Of a stretch of 64,000 bases of DNA, positions 26,060-37,016 are shown in pieces. Below the pieces are notes generated by a model that was not told the origin of the DNA, ran no database searches, and saw only the letters and a list, made by a program, of their open reading frames with translations. Position numbers and translations under genes: made by a program. The stretch covers positions 38,153,966 through 38,217,965 of the forward strand of contig OY970830.1 of assembly GCA_963853835.1 (NCBI GenBank). The letters are read 5' to 3'. The stretch comes from Calendula officinalis (Eukaryota > Streptophyta > Magnoliopsida > Asterales > Asteraceae). How positions within the stretch are numbered: position 1 is the first letter of the stretch; each line of letters starts with the position of its first letter.

Positions 26060-27367
26060 ATGAATTGCATTTCTATAAATGTTAGGGGTTTATGTGAGGC
26101 TCACAAGCAAAGGTGGGTGAAAGGTCTTTGTTCCTCTCATAAGGTGGCGATAGCTTGCTTACAAGAATCCAAGCTTAGTAGTTCGTCCTCTATTCAATTC
26201 GATATGAGGAATTGTTGGAATAACAATAATTTTGATTTTGAACTTGTGGATTCTACGGGTAGATCTGGAGGCCTGGTCACGATTTGGGACACTAACAAGT
26301 TTGTGGTTTCGGGATCGGTTAAAATACAGAACTTCCTGGCGACCTTCAGTAATTGGATGAATTGCAACCTTGAACTAGCAGTGGTTAATGTATATGGGCC
26401 ACAATCAGTCACGGAAAAAGGCGTTTATGGACTGATTTGGCGTCACTTAAGCCTACGAGACAGGCAATGTGGATTTTTATGGGAGATTTCAACGTTGTCA
26501 GGGACGCAAATGAACGGTTAAATTCCCGTTTCTGTTCCGTGTCTGCCGATGACTTCAACAAGTTCATCCAATTGAACGGTCTCCATGACGTTCAAATGGG
26601 TGGCTCAAGATTTACGTACTTCAGGCAAGAAGATGGAGGTAAGCTGAGTAAAATCGATAGGTTTTTGGTATGTGATAATTTTCTTAACTCCTTCCCTGGT
26701 TCTGCGGTCACCGCCCTCCCAATGGATCTGTCTGACCACAAGCCCATCATTCTTAAGACTTGTTTAGTTGATTTTGGGCCTAGGCCATTCAAACTCTTTA
26801 ATTCATGGCTCTCCCGGGCCGGGTTCTCAGATGTGGTAACAAATGCTTGGGGCAACTTTACGGGCTTTGGGTTCGTTAAAGAAAAAGGGGTTTTAAGGGA
26901 ATGCAAACAAAAGGTGGTAGATATCGATAAACTCGCAGAAGCTAGATCTTTGTCCAGCCTTGAGCTCGAGAATAGATCAAGTTGTATTAACCGAATTGTG
27001 GAATTAGAGAAGGCTGAAACGGCGGATCTTAAGCAGAAAGCCAGGATCAAATGGTTGGCGGATGGGGATGAAAATACTAAATTCTTCCATGGTATAGTCA
27101 ATTCGCATAATAACAATTCCCATTTGAACGGTCTGATGGTTAACGGTCAGTGGGAATTGAACCCCGCTATCATAAAACAGGAGGTTTTCAACTTTTTTAA
27201 AGCCAAGTTCAATGAAAAATGGCCGGATAGACCGAAGCTTACGAGTGCTAGAACTAAATCGCTATCCCTTGATTCTAGTTCTGCCCTAGAGTCAGTGTTC
27301 ACCATGGATGAAATTAAAAATGCGGTATGGAGCTGTGGGTCGGATCGGGCTCCGGGCCCGGATGGAT
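26060..27367 (+). pseudogene. LINE ORF2: endonuclease (APE) and start of reverse transcriptase
   Basis: Begins NCISINVRGLCEAHKQRW, then the apurinic-endonuclease-like motifs QESKL (metal-binding Glu), WIFMGDFNVV (Asp/Asn) and LSDHKPI (Asp/His). A linker with a KWLADGDENTKFFH motif follows, then the first reverse-transcriptase motif GSDRAPGPDG. This order is typical of plant L1-clade ORF2, which nicks target DNA and primes reverse transcription. One frameshift lies in the A-run near 26414-26421. The frame is cut at 27367 by an inserted element whose first bases are TGTAACGACC. Confidence 0.88.
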
Positions 27368-27540
27368 TGTAACGACCCGAATTTTGTAAATAAATAAATT
27401 GTACAAAAATATGATAAATAAGGATAAATCATTTAAAAGACGTAGGAATTGGTTTCGTGTCATTTGGACACCGTTTGATATGGTTAAGGTCGAAACCGGA
27501 CTGAACCGGGTGACAAAAAGTTGCAGCCTAGCTGCCTGGA

Positions 27541-27697
27541 GCAGTTCGCGGCGCGAACCACGTTTCGCGATCGCGAACATCGAACAGTGAGTTGGGGTTT
27601 TTCAGACATGGAGTTCCCGACCTGCTCCCGATCGCGAAGTGTTCCCGACAAGGGAAGTTCGCGAACGAGACGCGAACTCTGGTTCGCGAACGCGAAC
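27541..27697. repeat. Cluster of TTCGCG palindromes upstream of an LTR TATA box
   Basis: GTTCGCG-G-CGCGAAC (near 27545), TTCGCGATCGCGAA (near 27564), ATCGCGA, a spaced GTTCGCG/CGCGAAC pair (27658-27677) and GTTCGCGAACGCGAAC (27682-27697) lie within about 155 bp. The last copy is 12 bp upstream of TATAAAAA. Same position and architecture as the AGATAGCG clusters in the other LTRs, but a different word. Confidence 0.8.
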
Positions 27698-27708
27698 TGG
27701 GTAGCTGT

Positions 27709-27716
27709 TATAAAAA
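27709..27716 (+). promoter_or_regulatory. Candidate TATA box of the inserted LTR
   Basis: TATAAAAA directly downstream of the palindrome cluster, in plus orientation like the LTR. Positional inference only. Confidence 0.5.
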
Positions 27717-28339
27717 TGGGTTTTAGGCTAGGGTTTAGGCATAAACGACCCTACTAGTAGCCCAACCGTTATTTTGAAGAGAATAGGCGATTTTGCTGAT
27801 CTTGAGCTCAAATCTTCATCATCTTTGAAGATTTAAACATCAAAGGTAAAGATTATTGATTCTTATCATCTTCTACCTTAGTTTCAAGCTTTTCATGGGT
27901 TTAAATGGTGGTTTTGGGAACCAACCATACCATCTTTGGGGAAGATGGTCAATCTTGGGTGTAAAACACTCATTGTAGACTTGTAATCATTGTGTACAAG
28001 TTGGATTTGGGATTTATGGATAAAAATCTTGAACTAGGGTTTGAGATTTCACCAAGTTGTATGAACTTGGTGATTGGGAAAGTTAATATGGGTTAATTGG
28101 AAGCTAGTTATGGATTTTAACTAGGTTTTGTGATGAAATTGATGTTAGGTCAAGAAGACCTTGTGATTGGAAGTACTTCTTTGATTTGGGAGTAAAGATT
28201 GTGTTGTTAAACACAAGTGTTGGATAACATTGCTAAGGTGAGTACATGTGATCTTTTCTGAGTACATTGTAAACCATGTTACATAGTTTGAAATGATTTC
28301 TTAGAGTCCTTATTAGATAATTTTTTTTTAATAAGGAAT

Positions 28340-28432
28340 ATATTGAATTGAATTGAATTGAATAGACTTGAATTGACTAGACTTGAATCGACTTGACTTG
28401 AATGGACTTGAGTTGAAGTGACTTGAATTGTT
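28340..28432. repeat. GAATT/GACTT pentanucleotide-like minisatellite
   Basis: Repeated TTGAATTGAATTGAATTGAA followed by diverged ACTTGAA/ACTTGACTTG units inside the LTR-like insertion. Confidence 0.8.
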
Positions 28433-28525
28433 CATTATGTGTTTAGTTACCACTAGTAGACATGAGTTGTGATATGGGGTTTTGACCCAAGTTGATGATT
28501 TGTTAGGTGGTAGCTAATCAATTGG

Positions 28526-28722
28526 ATCCTAGATAACCCACACAAGTTGGGGGAGTTAGTGGCTACTACTTGGGGCGGTACCACCCTGCGCAAGAGTAGT
28601 ATGTCGAGAAATAGATAACCCGGAAAGCGGGGGAGTTTGAGATAACCCGGAAATCGGGGGAGCAAATAGATAACCCGGAAACGGGGGAGTTTACCTAGAT
28701 AACCCATATCGGGGGAGTTTGT
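28526..28722. repeat. Minisatellite with GATAACCCGGAAA..GGGGGAG units
   Basis: About five units of 25-35 bp: 'gataacccacacaagttgggggag', then three with 'gataacccggaaa.cgggggag', then 'gataacccatatcgggggag'. Located within the LTR-like insertion; each unit can fold back weakly (aaccc/gggg). Confidence 0.8.
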
Positions 28723-29072
28723 TTCGGGGAGGCCCGTTACGTATGTGTTGGGCTTATGGCAAGCCTTAGAGTATGATTGACTATGTGCAATGTGATAATT
28801 ATTTGATTATTATTTTATTGCCATTATTTCTGACCGGGTCTAAAACCCATGTTTCTCACGAGACAATTTTGTCTCACGTACTACATTTCTTTTGACTATG
28901 TACTCAGGTTCGGGAGCTAAGGATTAGGCGGCCCGTAGTGTTAGCATTGGATGATTAGCTCGGTGTACCATTTGATTCCCTAAGACTTTAGTTTTGATAT
29001 GATTGTAACACCGGTTTTTGGCACTTGTAATCATTCCAAATGTTTGGTTTAACTTACTTTTGGATTTTTTAT

Positions 29073-30411
29073 GGATTTTTAGAGCGAATTACATCTAAGG
29101 TCCCCGTGGTTTACCACTTATTGCAGCCACAGTCCCTAAGCTTCATTAAGTACACTGGGAGTCCCTGGTGTTGCCACTTTGTTGCACCTGTAGTCCCTGA
29201 AGCAAACGGACGTTAATTAATGCCGTTAATTCCCCCATGTGCACACCACATGATGGGTAGTATGGTAATTGTCCACCCCTTCCTCATATTTAAACAAGAG
29301 TAAATTACATGGAAGGTCCCTGTGGTATACTACTTATTACAGTCTTAGTCCCTGATCTTCATTTATTAAACCGGAAGTCCCTGGTGTATACACTTTGTTA
29401 CACACATGTAGGCCTGTAAACGAACCGAACGTTCAACGAATCGTTTGCGAACCGTTCGGCGGGAGTTCATTTATGTTCGTTCGTTTAGCTAAACAAAAGA
29501 ACACAAACAAGATTTTGTGTTCGTTTAGTTAAACAAATGAACACGAACAAATGCTCGTTCGTTCGTTCACGTTCGTGAACATCCGTTCGTGAACATCCGT
29601 TCGTGTTTGTTTGTTTACGTTCGTTTGTTAGTGTTCGTTTGAGTTTGTTTATGTTCGTTTGTGTTTTGTTTGTGTTTGTTTCGTGTTCGTTTGTGTTCGT
29701 TTCGTGTACTTTTGTGTTTCTTTATGTTCGTTTATGTTAAGAAAATTCAGTGTTCACGAACGGTTCGTGAGCTAGGGTAACAAACATAAACGAACACAAA
29801 CGAACACGAAAAAACACAACACAAATACAAACAAACACAAACGAACATAAACAAACACAAACGAACACTAACAAACGAACGTAAACAAAGAACACGAACG
29901 GATGTTCAGGGACACAAACGAACGAACGGGATTTTGTTCGTGTTCGTTTGTTTAACTAAACGAACACAAAATCTTGTTTGTGTTCGTTTGTTTAGCTAAA
30001 CGAACGAACATAAATGAACTCCCGCCGAACGGTTCGCAAACGATTCGTTGAACGTTCGGTTCGTTTACAGGCCTACATGCGTGTAACAAAGTGTATACAC
30101 CAGGGACTTCCGGTGTAATAAATGAAGATCAGGGACTAAGACTGTAATAAGTAGTATACTACAGGGACCTTACATGTAATGTACTCAGGTTTAAGTATGA
30201 GGAATGAGTGGACAATTACCATACTACCCATCATGTGGTGTGCACATGGGGGATTTAACGGCATTAATTAACGTCCGTTTGCTTCAGAGACTACGGGTGC
30301 AACAAAGTGGCAACACCAGGGACTCCCAGTGTACTTAATAAAGTTTAGGGACTGTTGCTGCAGTAAGTGGTAAACCACAGGGACCTTAGATGTAATTCGC
30401 TCGGATTTTTA
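29073..30411. mobile_element. 1.32-kb nested-palindrome foldback element (MULE-type) with 9-bp duplication
   Basis: The element spans 29082-30402 and is flanked by GGATTTTTA at 29073-29081 and 30403-30411. Each arm holds three modules in the same order, mirrored on the other side: an outer module starting GAGCGAATTACATCTAAGGT, a middle one starting GAGTAAATTACATGGAAGGT (29298), and an inner one starting GTAGGCCTGTAAACGAACCG (about 29409). The centre is rich in TTCGTTTGTG repeats on the left and CACAAACGAA on the right, meeting near 29755. No coding frame. The 9-bp duplication points to the Mutator-like superfamily. The copy at 41477 is very similar. Confidence 0.85.
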
Positions 30412-30464
30412 ATTATCAAACTCGTTTATTTAAAAAGTTTAAATTTGGTTAGAAAATTGGTGTG

Positions 30465-32519
30465 TTCCTTCAAGTTTTATAAAACCCACTGGGAAACTAT
30501 AAAATGTGATGTTTTCAATGCGGTAAGACATTTTGAGACGTGGGGCCAACTGTCAGATGGGTGTAACCCATCATTTATTGCTTTGGCGGCCAAAAATAAA
30601 GATCCACTATCTTTAAACGATTATAGACCTATAAGTCTCATTGGGGCTACTTATAAGATAATTGCTAAGGCATTGGCACTTCGGCTCAAAAGGCATATCG
30701 GTTGTTGTATTAGTGATGTGCAATCTGCGTTTATAAAAGGCCGAAACATATTGGAGGGACCGTTAATTGTAAACGAAATTGTGTTCTTGGGCCAAACATC
30801 AAGGATGAAAGATGCTTCTCTTCAAAGTCGATTTTGATAAAGCATTTGACTCGGTTAATTGGAACTTCCTTGACTCTATCATGGCTCAAATGAACTTCGG
30901 TGCTAAGTGGAGGAAGTGGGTCCGGTCCTATCTGGAATCCGCTAGGGCCTCAGTTTTAATCAATGGTAGCCCAACAAAAGAATTCTCGATGTCTAAAGGT
31001 ATTCGTCAAGGCGACCCATTGTCTCCTTTTCTCTTCATCATTGTCATGGAAGGGTTGAATATCATGATGAAAGCCGCGGTTGAAAATGGGGTCTTTGACG
31101 GAGTTGCAATTCCAAATTCTAGTTCGGTCATTTCCCATCTTTTCTACGCGGACGATGCTCTTTTTGTTGGGGAATGGTCCAAAAAGAACGTTGAAAACTT
31201 GGCAAGAATTCTTAGATGCTTTCACCTGGCTTCGGGTCTAAAGGTAAGTTTTAACAAGTCTCGCGTGTTTGGAATCGGGGCTGATTTGGCGGAGGTTGAG
31301 GCTTGGGCTGGATCATTGGGGTGTGAGCCTGCCTCGTTGCCTTTTAATTACCTAGGAGTGCCGGTCGGAAGTAATATGAACCGTATTGCATCTTGGAAAC
31401 CGGTAATTGATAAATTCCAAGCAAAGCTTTCGGGATGGAAGGCAAATTCTCTGTCCTTTGGTGGTAGAATGACTTTAGCCAAAGCAGTCCTTGGCAACCT
31501 TCCTACCTATTACCTTTCCTTATTTGCGGCTCCGGTAGGAATTATCGAAACATTGGAGAAAATGCAACGTCAATTTATCTAGAAAGGTGGGAATGGCAGA
31601 CAGTCGATCCACTGGGTTGCTTGGAGTAATCTGAAAGCCCCAAAAGAAATAGGGGGTGCGGGTTTAGGCTCTATCCGAAACCTAAATTTAGCTTTACTTT
31701 CGAAGTGGTGGTGGAAGCTCAAATCAAATCCGGATTCCGGATGCGCTTTGGGCCCGGGTCATACATGGCCTTCATAATCTGTCTAATAGACCTCCATTCC
31801 ATTTTGCTTGTCCTCGTGTTTCAGGTGTTTGGGCTGCGATAGTCAAATCCAGGAATGCTTTTAGAAGGCTTAATATAGAGGTCGATGAAGTGTTGGCCCC
31901 GGTGGGTAATAGCGATATTTGGAAGTCAAACTTTGTGGTGGATGATGTTTTCAAGGTTGCAAAGGTTAGAGACAGGCTCGGTCGGGCTTTCCATCCGGTT
32001 TGCAATCTAAACTTCTGGTGGGTTAACTGTGTCCCCAAGAACGTCGCTCTCTTTAATTGGAAAGCTATTCAAGGGCGAATCCCGTCGGCCATGGAGTTGT
32101 CTATTCGCAACATCCCCATTGGGCCCCCATCATGTTCTTTCTGCTCCAACCCGGAGGAAAGTGTTGACCACTTGTTGGTGTCGTGCTCCATAGCGAGTAA
32201 TGTGTTGGGCAAGGTGTTTAGGTGGTGCGGTATTGACATTAACACGACTCACTTTGAATCCGTCAGGGATGTTTTCGGTTGCGTGGTTAATCGGGAAGAA
32301 AGTCTTAAACGTAGGAGGCTGCTCATGGGCATTGTTTATGGATCTTTATGGTGTCTATGGAAGGCTCGGAATAACCGTATCTTTCGTGGCGTTTTGCAAC
32401 TCCCGGATTGTGTCTTCGACACGATTAGAGCCCTTGTGTATAGATGGGTTAAGTATAGGTGTAATAGATTGAATCTGAGGTGGTATGAGTGGTGCTTGCA
32501 CCCTCTTTTATGTGTCTAG
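30465..32519 (+). pseudogene. LINE ORF2: reverse transcriptase and zf-RVT part
   Basis: Resumes with CSFKFYKTHWETIK and the motifs LNDYRPISLIG, VQSAFIKGRNI, FKVDFDKAFDSVNW, SKGIRQGDPLSPFLF and the catalytic FYADDALFVGEW. FNYLGVPVGS and a C-terminal zf-RVT domain (FWWVNCVPKNVALFNWK ... CSFCSNPEESVDHLLVSC) follow. The polymerase copies the element RNA at the nicked target. Breaks: a frameshift near 30780-30815 (two overlapping frames), a stop at 31580-31582 and another frame change near 31740-31890. The catalytic aspartates remain, but the gene is dead. Confidence 0.88.
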
Positions 32520-32594
32520 CTTAATTTTTCCTTGTTGTTTTTCTAGCTCCTTGCTAGTGGTTTTTTAATATATTTGCCGATTCCAAAAAAAAAA

Positions 32595-33966
32595 TCTGCA
32601 TTTTTATAAGCCGCATTTATTCACTCTTCTTGTTCGAGAGCAACTGCATTTTTTCAATATCATTGTCCATCCCAACTTTTCATTCCTCGGACTATAGTGC
32701 TAACAATGTTTTTCTTTTGTCTCCTAGAACCTTCTCATACTCTTCACATACTCTTCAAGAGTCATCTACTGAAGTTTTAGTACAACACATTACTTTCGGT
32801 TTTAAAAACACAATGAATATATGATTTCTACGCAATTGTAAACTTGTAACTGTAAACCTGTCAATTGGGTATATTAATTGTATAATCAATTATAACAAAA
32901 ACGAAAAACAAAATAGAGCATTAGTACATACTTATTTGAAGCAAGTGTAAAAAAATTGTATAATCAATTATAGCATAAATCGTATAATCCGTACCTTATA
33001 CAACATTCATATTTTATTGGAGCAACTCATTGATGAAGTTGACATTCTTCAACATGTTATGCAAAATTAACTTTGACAAAAACGAAAAACAAAATAGAGC
33101 ATTAGTACATAGTTGTTTGAAGCAAGTGTAAAAATAAAAGCGTGTAAGCGTGATTTATATATAAGACTAACCTCGTAAATATCAGCTGATAGTTTTGCAA
33201 TGGTGAAGGAGTTAAATGGGTGGTATTCTGTAATTGCAGACCATGTATTTTATATGCAATACAATATATGAAAGATTTTTTGTAACTGAAATCTATTAAA
33301 TGTAATTATAAAATGATCGTTTGCCTTTAAACTATTAATTAATTTGGTTATGTAGTTAGTGGGTTAGGAATAGGAAGAATAGGAACAGCTTCTAAAGCAT
33401 GTAATTAAATGCAAATGTTAGCAACGTTTTGTACTTGTACCAACTGAATGTTTTTCACTTAAAAGCATACATTTAAGACATTAAAAGCAAACGTTTCTTA
33501 GGCAGTATACGTTTGTAGCAACTGAACATTATTTCTTATTCTTGAAACGTTTAATATTGTATTTAATATTGCAATTAATTGCAACTTCAAACTTGAAACT
33601 CAATTTTTATGTATATATAGATATAGATAAAACTGCTATATCATTACTTTTATATACTCCGTAATAATTATTTTCTGCTTTTATATTTTGTAATAAATAC
33701 CGTCTCCAACCATTCTAACAACTTCTATTTTGGGATCATCTCTGAACTAAATGTTTAATATCTTTAATGCATAAATCCAAAATTATTATTTCATGCAGTT
33801 ATATAGCTGTCATGAATTATTTTTCAAAACAAATATTTGTCCTAATCTATATGTTAAGACAAAACTATATTTATTAAGATGGATAGATGACAAGGTGCGT
33901 ACATAAGATTTCAAGTTAAGAGGGCTTATAAATATTAAACTGTTATTAGACAAAAACATCAACTTA
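32595..33966. other. Spacer with short direct repeats
   Basis: No gene. The phrase 'acgaaaaacaaaatagagca' with 'ttagtacata.tt.tttgaagcaagtgtaaaaa' occurs at about 32900-32953 and again at 33081-33132. 33400-33560 resembles the 25627-25930 repeats on the other side of the LINE, suggesting that the LINE inserted into a pre-existing repeat array. Confidence 0.5.
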
Positions 33967-34372
33967 TATCAAATTAAAAGTGAGATCCGGTGAGTACTCA
34001 AAAAACGGTGAGGACTCACGAGTACACCTAAAAAAAAATTCAAAAAATTCTGAAAAAATATATATAACGCCACATGATTATTACTACATTTGACCAAAAA
34101 AAAATTTGAAAAAAAAATTATGATCCACTTTTTCTTTAGGGATATAATAATAATCCATATTTTTTTTTGTGGATCAAAATTATGATCCATGTTTTTTTTG
34201 GATCATTTTTAAATTTATTTATTTATTTTTTTTGGATCTTATAGGCTGCGTTTTTTATGTTTAACAAAGAATTTTTTTTGAAAAAAGTTTGTTTTAGATC
34301 ATTTACAGAATTTTTTTTGGAGTCCTCACCGGTTTTTGAATCCTCACCGGATCCAGACCCTATCAAATTAAA
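33967..34372. mobile_element. MITE with GATCCGGTGAG ends and 12-bp direct flanks
   Basis: The left end carries GATCCGGTGAG and CGGTGAGGACTC; the complement of the right end carries GATCCGGTGAG and CGGTGAGGACTC. TATCAAATTAAA flanks the element at 33967-33978 and 34361-34372, at least as long as the 9-11 bp MULE duplications. The 382-bp interior is T/A-rich and contains repeated 'ttatgatccat' phrases. No coding frame. Confidence 0.7.
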
Positions 34373-34962
34373 CATATAATAATACATCTTTTGGGGAAAA
34401 TTCCCAGTTAAAAATTTATGCAATAAAATTGGGTGTATAAGACCGCTCCTAATTGTGAGTCCGTGATCATCACTGACACTTTAGTTTTTACTTAATTGTC
34501 AGCTGATATTTCAAATGACACACTCATGTGATCAATAAAATTCATTTAATATTTTATACATAAAATACGCACACACAAAAAATATTAATACCCACAAAAT
34601 ATCCCCTTTCCCGCTCCTCTTGAGTCGTCAAACCGAAGCTATTTAAGTGACATTACAATCGATACCATCATTTCAGTGGTGTTGTAAGTCAGAGTTTCAC
34701 TTCCAACCGGAGTCTACCTTTAACACGAGTCTAAAAATCATCCCATTGGTTTCATTCATTTCAGACAGAAAGTATAATATAATCACATTTGTTAAATTTT
34801 AAAATATGTTGATATTGAGAAATGAGAAATTAGGAGAATTAATGCTAAAGTGGGCTTGGGCCCATTTCAGATGGACCCAATCCGTATCTCTAAATTTGGG
34901 CCCAAAGTTGTAATGAAACATCGTTCAGACCAAAACTATTAAAATTGACTGCCTTAGTTTAT
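34373..34962. other. Spacer, nothing recognised
   Basis: Non-coding. The part near 34495-34640 loosely resembles the dispersed TGTCA..ACACACAC motif region seen at 23310 and 44186. Confidence 0.35.
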
Positions 34963-35229
34963 TACTCCCACCGTTCCTAAATAAAGTTCTCATTTCTCTT
35001 GGGTACAACCTTTTAGGAGATAATTAGTGGTGGGGTATTTGGTATTACTTTTGATTAAAATATAAGGTTTGATTAGAGAGAGAATGTGTTTTAGAAGATA
35101 ATTAGTGATGAAAGTATTGATAATAATATTATTATATTAAGTGAGCCCTTAAGTTTGAGAAATGTGAACTTTATTTAGGGACAAAACTTGAAGGAGAAAT
35201 GGGAACTTTATTTAGGGACGGGGGGAGTA
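34963..35229. mobile_element. Stowaway-like MITE
   Basis: Element 34965-35227. Left end CTCCCACCGTTCCTAAATAA and complement of right end CTCCCCCGTCCCTAAATAA, with TA on both sides. 263 bp, related in its interior (gtggtg.ggta, gagagagaa.gtgttt) to the copy at 4875. Confidence 0.88.
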
Positions 35230-35716
35230 TTAAATACTTGTATGGTACCGCGCAATGCGTAGCAGGTACCCTATTCAATTATATTTTGCGGCGAGCAAAA
35301 ATTGTCTGGTTACACTTTTTTCTGAGAGTACTAGGGTACCCACACTATGAGTCAGTAACGAGACGAAGAAGATAGTGGTGACGGGCGGTAGCGAGCTTGG
35401 TGCTAGGTATGGCTTAAGATGTTAAAAGTAATTAGTTGTTCAATGTTTGATATTCAATTGACGAAAACAAGAAAAATATGGTTAATTCTTTTGATATTCA
35501 AAACAGTGAAACACCTATTTGTTTTTAGCGAAAAAAGTAAATAGAATAATTGGCAATTAAATCTTTTGGCTACAATTAGACTTGCGACAGATAGAATTCG
35601 TCTACTAAAGATGACTTTATGGTTGAATTGTATATTGTTGGAAAAATTTTGTTGAACATGAATTTTCACCAACTTTAAACTCATTTAATTTTATGTATAT
35701 TATTATATATGATTAA

Positions 35717-36117
35717 CTAGCTTCAAAGCCCGCCCGAACGGGCGGGCATGCTTCGAAAGAGATATATGAAAATAATAAAATAGTGATACTATTTAAATAA
35801 AATAACAATGCATAATTGAAATGATGATAAACAATTTTTGATACATGAATAAATGGTATATGAAATTTAGAGACGAAATAAAACTTATTTGTAAACGACA
35901 TTTATTGTTGAGTTAGTGTAATTGTCATCTTTGTCGCAACAAATAACTTTCAATCATTTCTTGCTCTTAACTTTTGAGACATCGACAAAGTTATGGCCGA
36001 AAAACAAAGTGATGGAAATACATGAATTACCATAATTATTATGTATATGCGTAGGTGGACTTTTGGGTAGTAACACGTCATCATTTTCGTCCAATAGGCT
36101 GCATATATAGTAGGAGA
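35717..36117 (-). mobile_element. 401-bp non-autonomous Helitron
   Basis: On the minus strand it starts TCTCCTACTATATATGC (from 36117), with A before it, and ends with the hairpin GCCCGCCCG-TT-CGGGCGGGC, then TTTGAAG and CTAG (35720-35717), with T after it. A 5' TC, a 3' hairpin followed by CTAG, and insertion between A and T are the Helitron hallmarks. No protein is encoded. Confidence 0.8.
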
Positions 36118-36278
36118 TTCTATAAAAATTTACGTTTTGCAAAATTTTCACCGTTCGTGAATTTTCACAGTTTATAACCTACAATACAAATTTTAATTGG
36201 TTAATGCAAATTATTACAAATAATATAATAACTATTAAAGAAAACATATAATTATAATTTTTTTGAATACTATTACCC

Positions 36279-37016
36279 TTTTTTTAACGGCTAGTTAGCA
36301 AGTCAGTGGTTCGAGCCTAGATAGTGACATTCGCAAGGGGTCGTATGCCTTCCTAGGGGTGTGCATGGGGCGGTTTGGAGCGGTTTTAGGCTTAAACCGA
36401 ACACGATCCGCTAATATCGGTTTTAGGATTTTCAAACCCAATGGTCTCGGTTTCTAACGGTTTCGGTTTTAGCGGTTTTTAGCTTTTAACGGTTCGGTTT
36501 CGGTTTTGAAACCGAATCCACCTCGTTTAAAACATTGATATATAATTTCATGTACTAATCTTTATTTTTCTAAAATTACATGCAAATTTCAGTAAACATA
36601 TCTAATTTATAGCATTAACTTCAATGTCTAATAATATATTTCAACAATGAATACCATTTCCAGCCCAAAATTCAAATTATAAGCGTATTTTGTAACATAT
36701 AATAACGATATAAACATTAATGAACCATGGTAGATGGATTTTCAAATATTTAAATAGGTCGACTTCTATTTAATAAATATAAAATTAAAAAAATATATAA
36801 TATATTAAATATTAGCGGGGTGGTTTCTTAATGGAGCGATTTTTGGTTAAAACCGAAACCAAACCGAATCAATCGGTTTTATCAAAATCTAAAACCAAAC
36901 CGCCGGTTTTGAAATGGTTTCGGTTTTAACAGTTTAGTTTTGTCGGTTTTAACGGTTTGGTTTCGGTTTTTAGGTTTTTATGCTCACCCCTATGCCTTCC
37001 CTCGAACCCTCCACTT
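36279..37016 (-). mobile_element. tRNA-type SINE fragment split by a hAT MITE
   Basis: 36279-36353 and 37001-37016 together match, on the minus strand, the 3' half of the SINE at 45382-45564 (GTGGTTCGAGCCTAG, TAGTGACAT, CAAGGGG, GCCTTCCCTCGAACC). A T-run at 36279-36285 is the complement of the A tail. The pol III box part is missing. The hAT MITE at 36354 sits in the middle. Confidence 0.7.
36346..37000. mobile_element. hAT-type MITE with perfect 8-bp target duplication
   Basis: Element 36354-36992, left end TAGGGGTGTGCAT, right end TGCTCACCCCTA. TGCCTTCC is repeated on both sides (36346-36353 and 36993-37000), the 8-bp duplication of hAT elements. The interior is made of GGTTTTAGCGGTTTT/AAAACCGAAACC-like inverted phrases. 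No coding frame. Confidence 0.9.

Larger units (their letters stand above)
27368..30460 (+). mobile_element. LTR-like insertion (probable solo LTR) inside the LINE
   Basis: Begins TGTAACGACCCGAATTTTG right after the LINE motif GPDG and lasts until the LINE resumes near 30465. The first 330 bp hold a palindrome-rich block followed by TATAAAAA (27709-27716), as expected for a U3 promoter. There is no gag/pol or second LTR, so a solo LTR is the simplest reading. The right end and target duplication are not clear. About 1.3 kb of it is a later foldback insertion (29082-30402). Confidence 0.6.
26030..32594 (+). mobile_element. LINE retrotransposon, 5'-truncated, split by LTR and foldback insertions
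   Basis: The left part encodes the endonuclease and the start of the reverse transcriptase (to about 27367). The right part resumes the same protein at about 30465 and continues to a stop at 32517-32519, followed by a 75-bp 3' end and an A10 tail at 32585-32594. Between them lie an LTR-like insertion (27368 to about 30460) and, inside it, a foldback element. ORF1 (gag-like) is missing. Frameshifts and stops make it inactive. Confidence 0.85.

Noticed and set aside
26592..27116. 174-codon minus-strand frame within the LINE
   Set aside because: Antisense of the endonuclease/RT frame, which carries all recognisable motifs.
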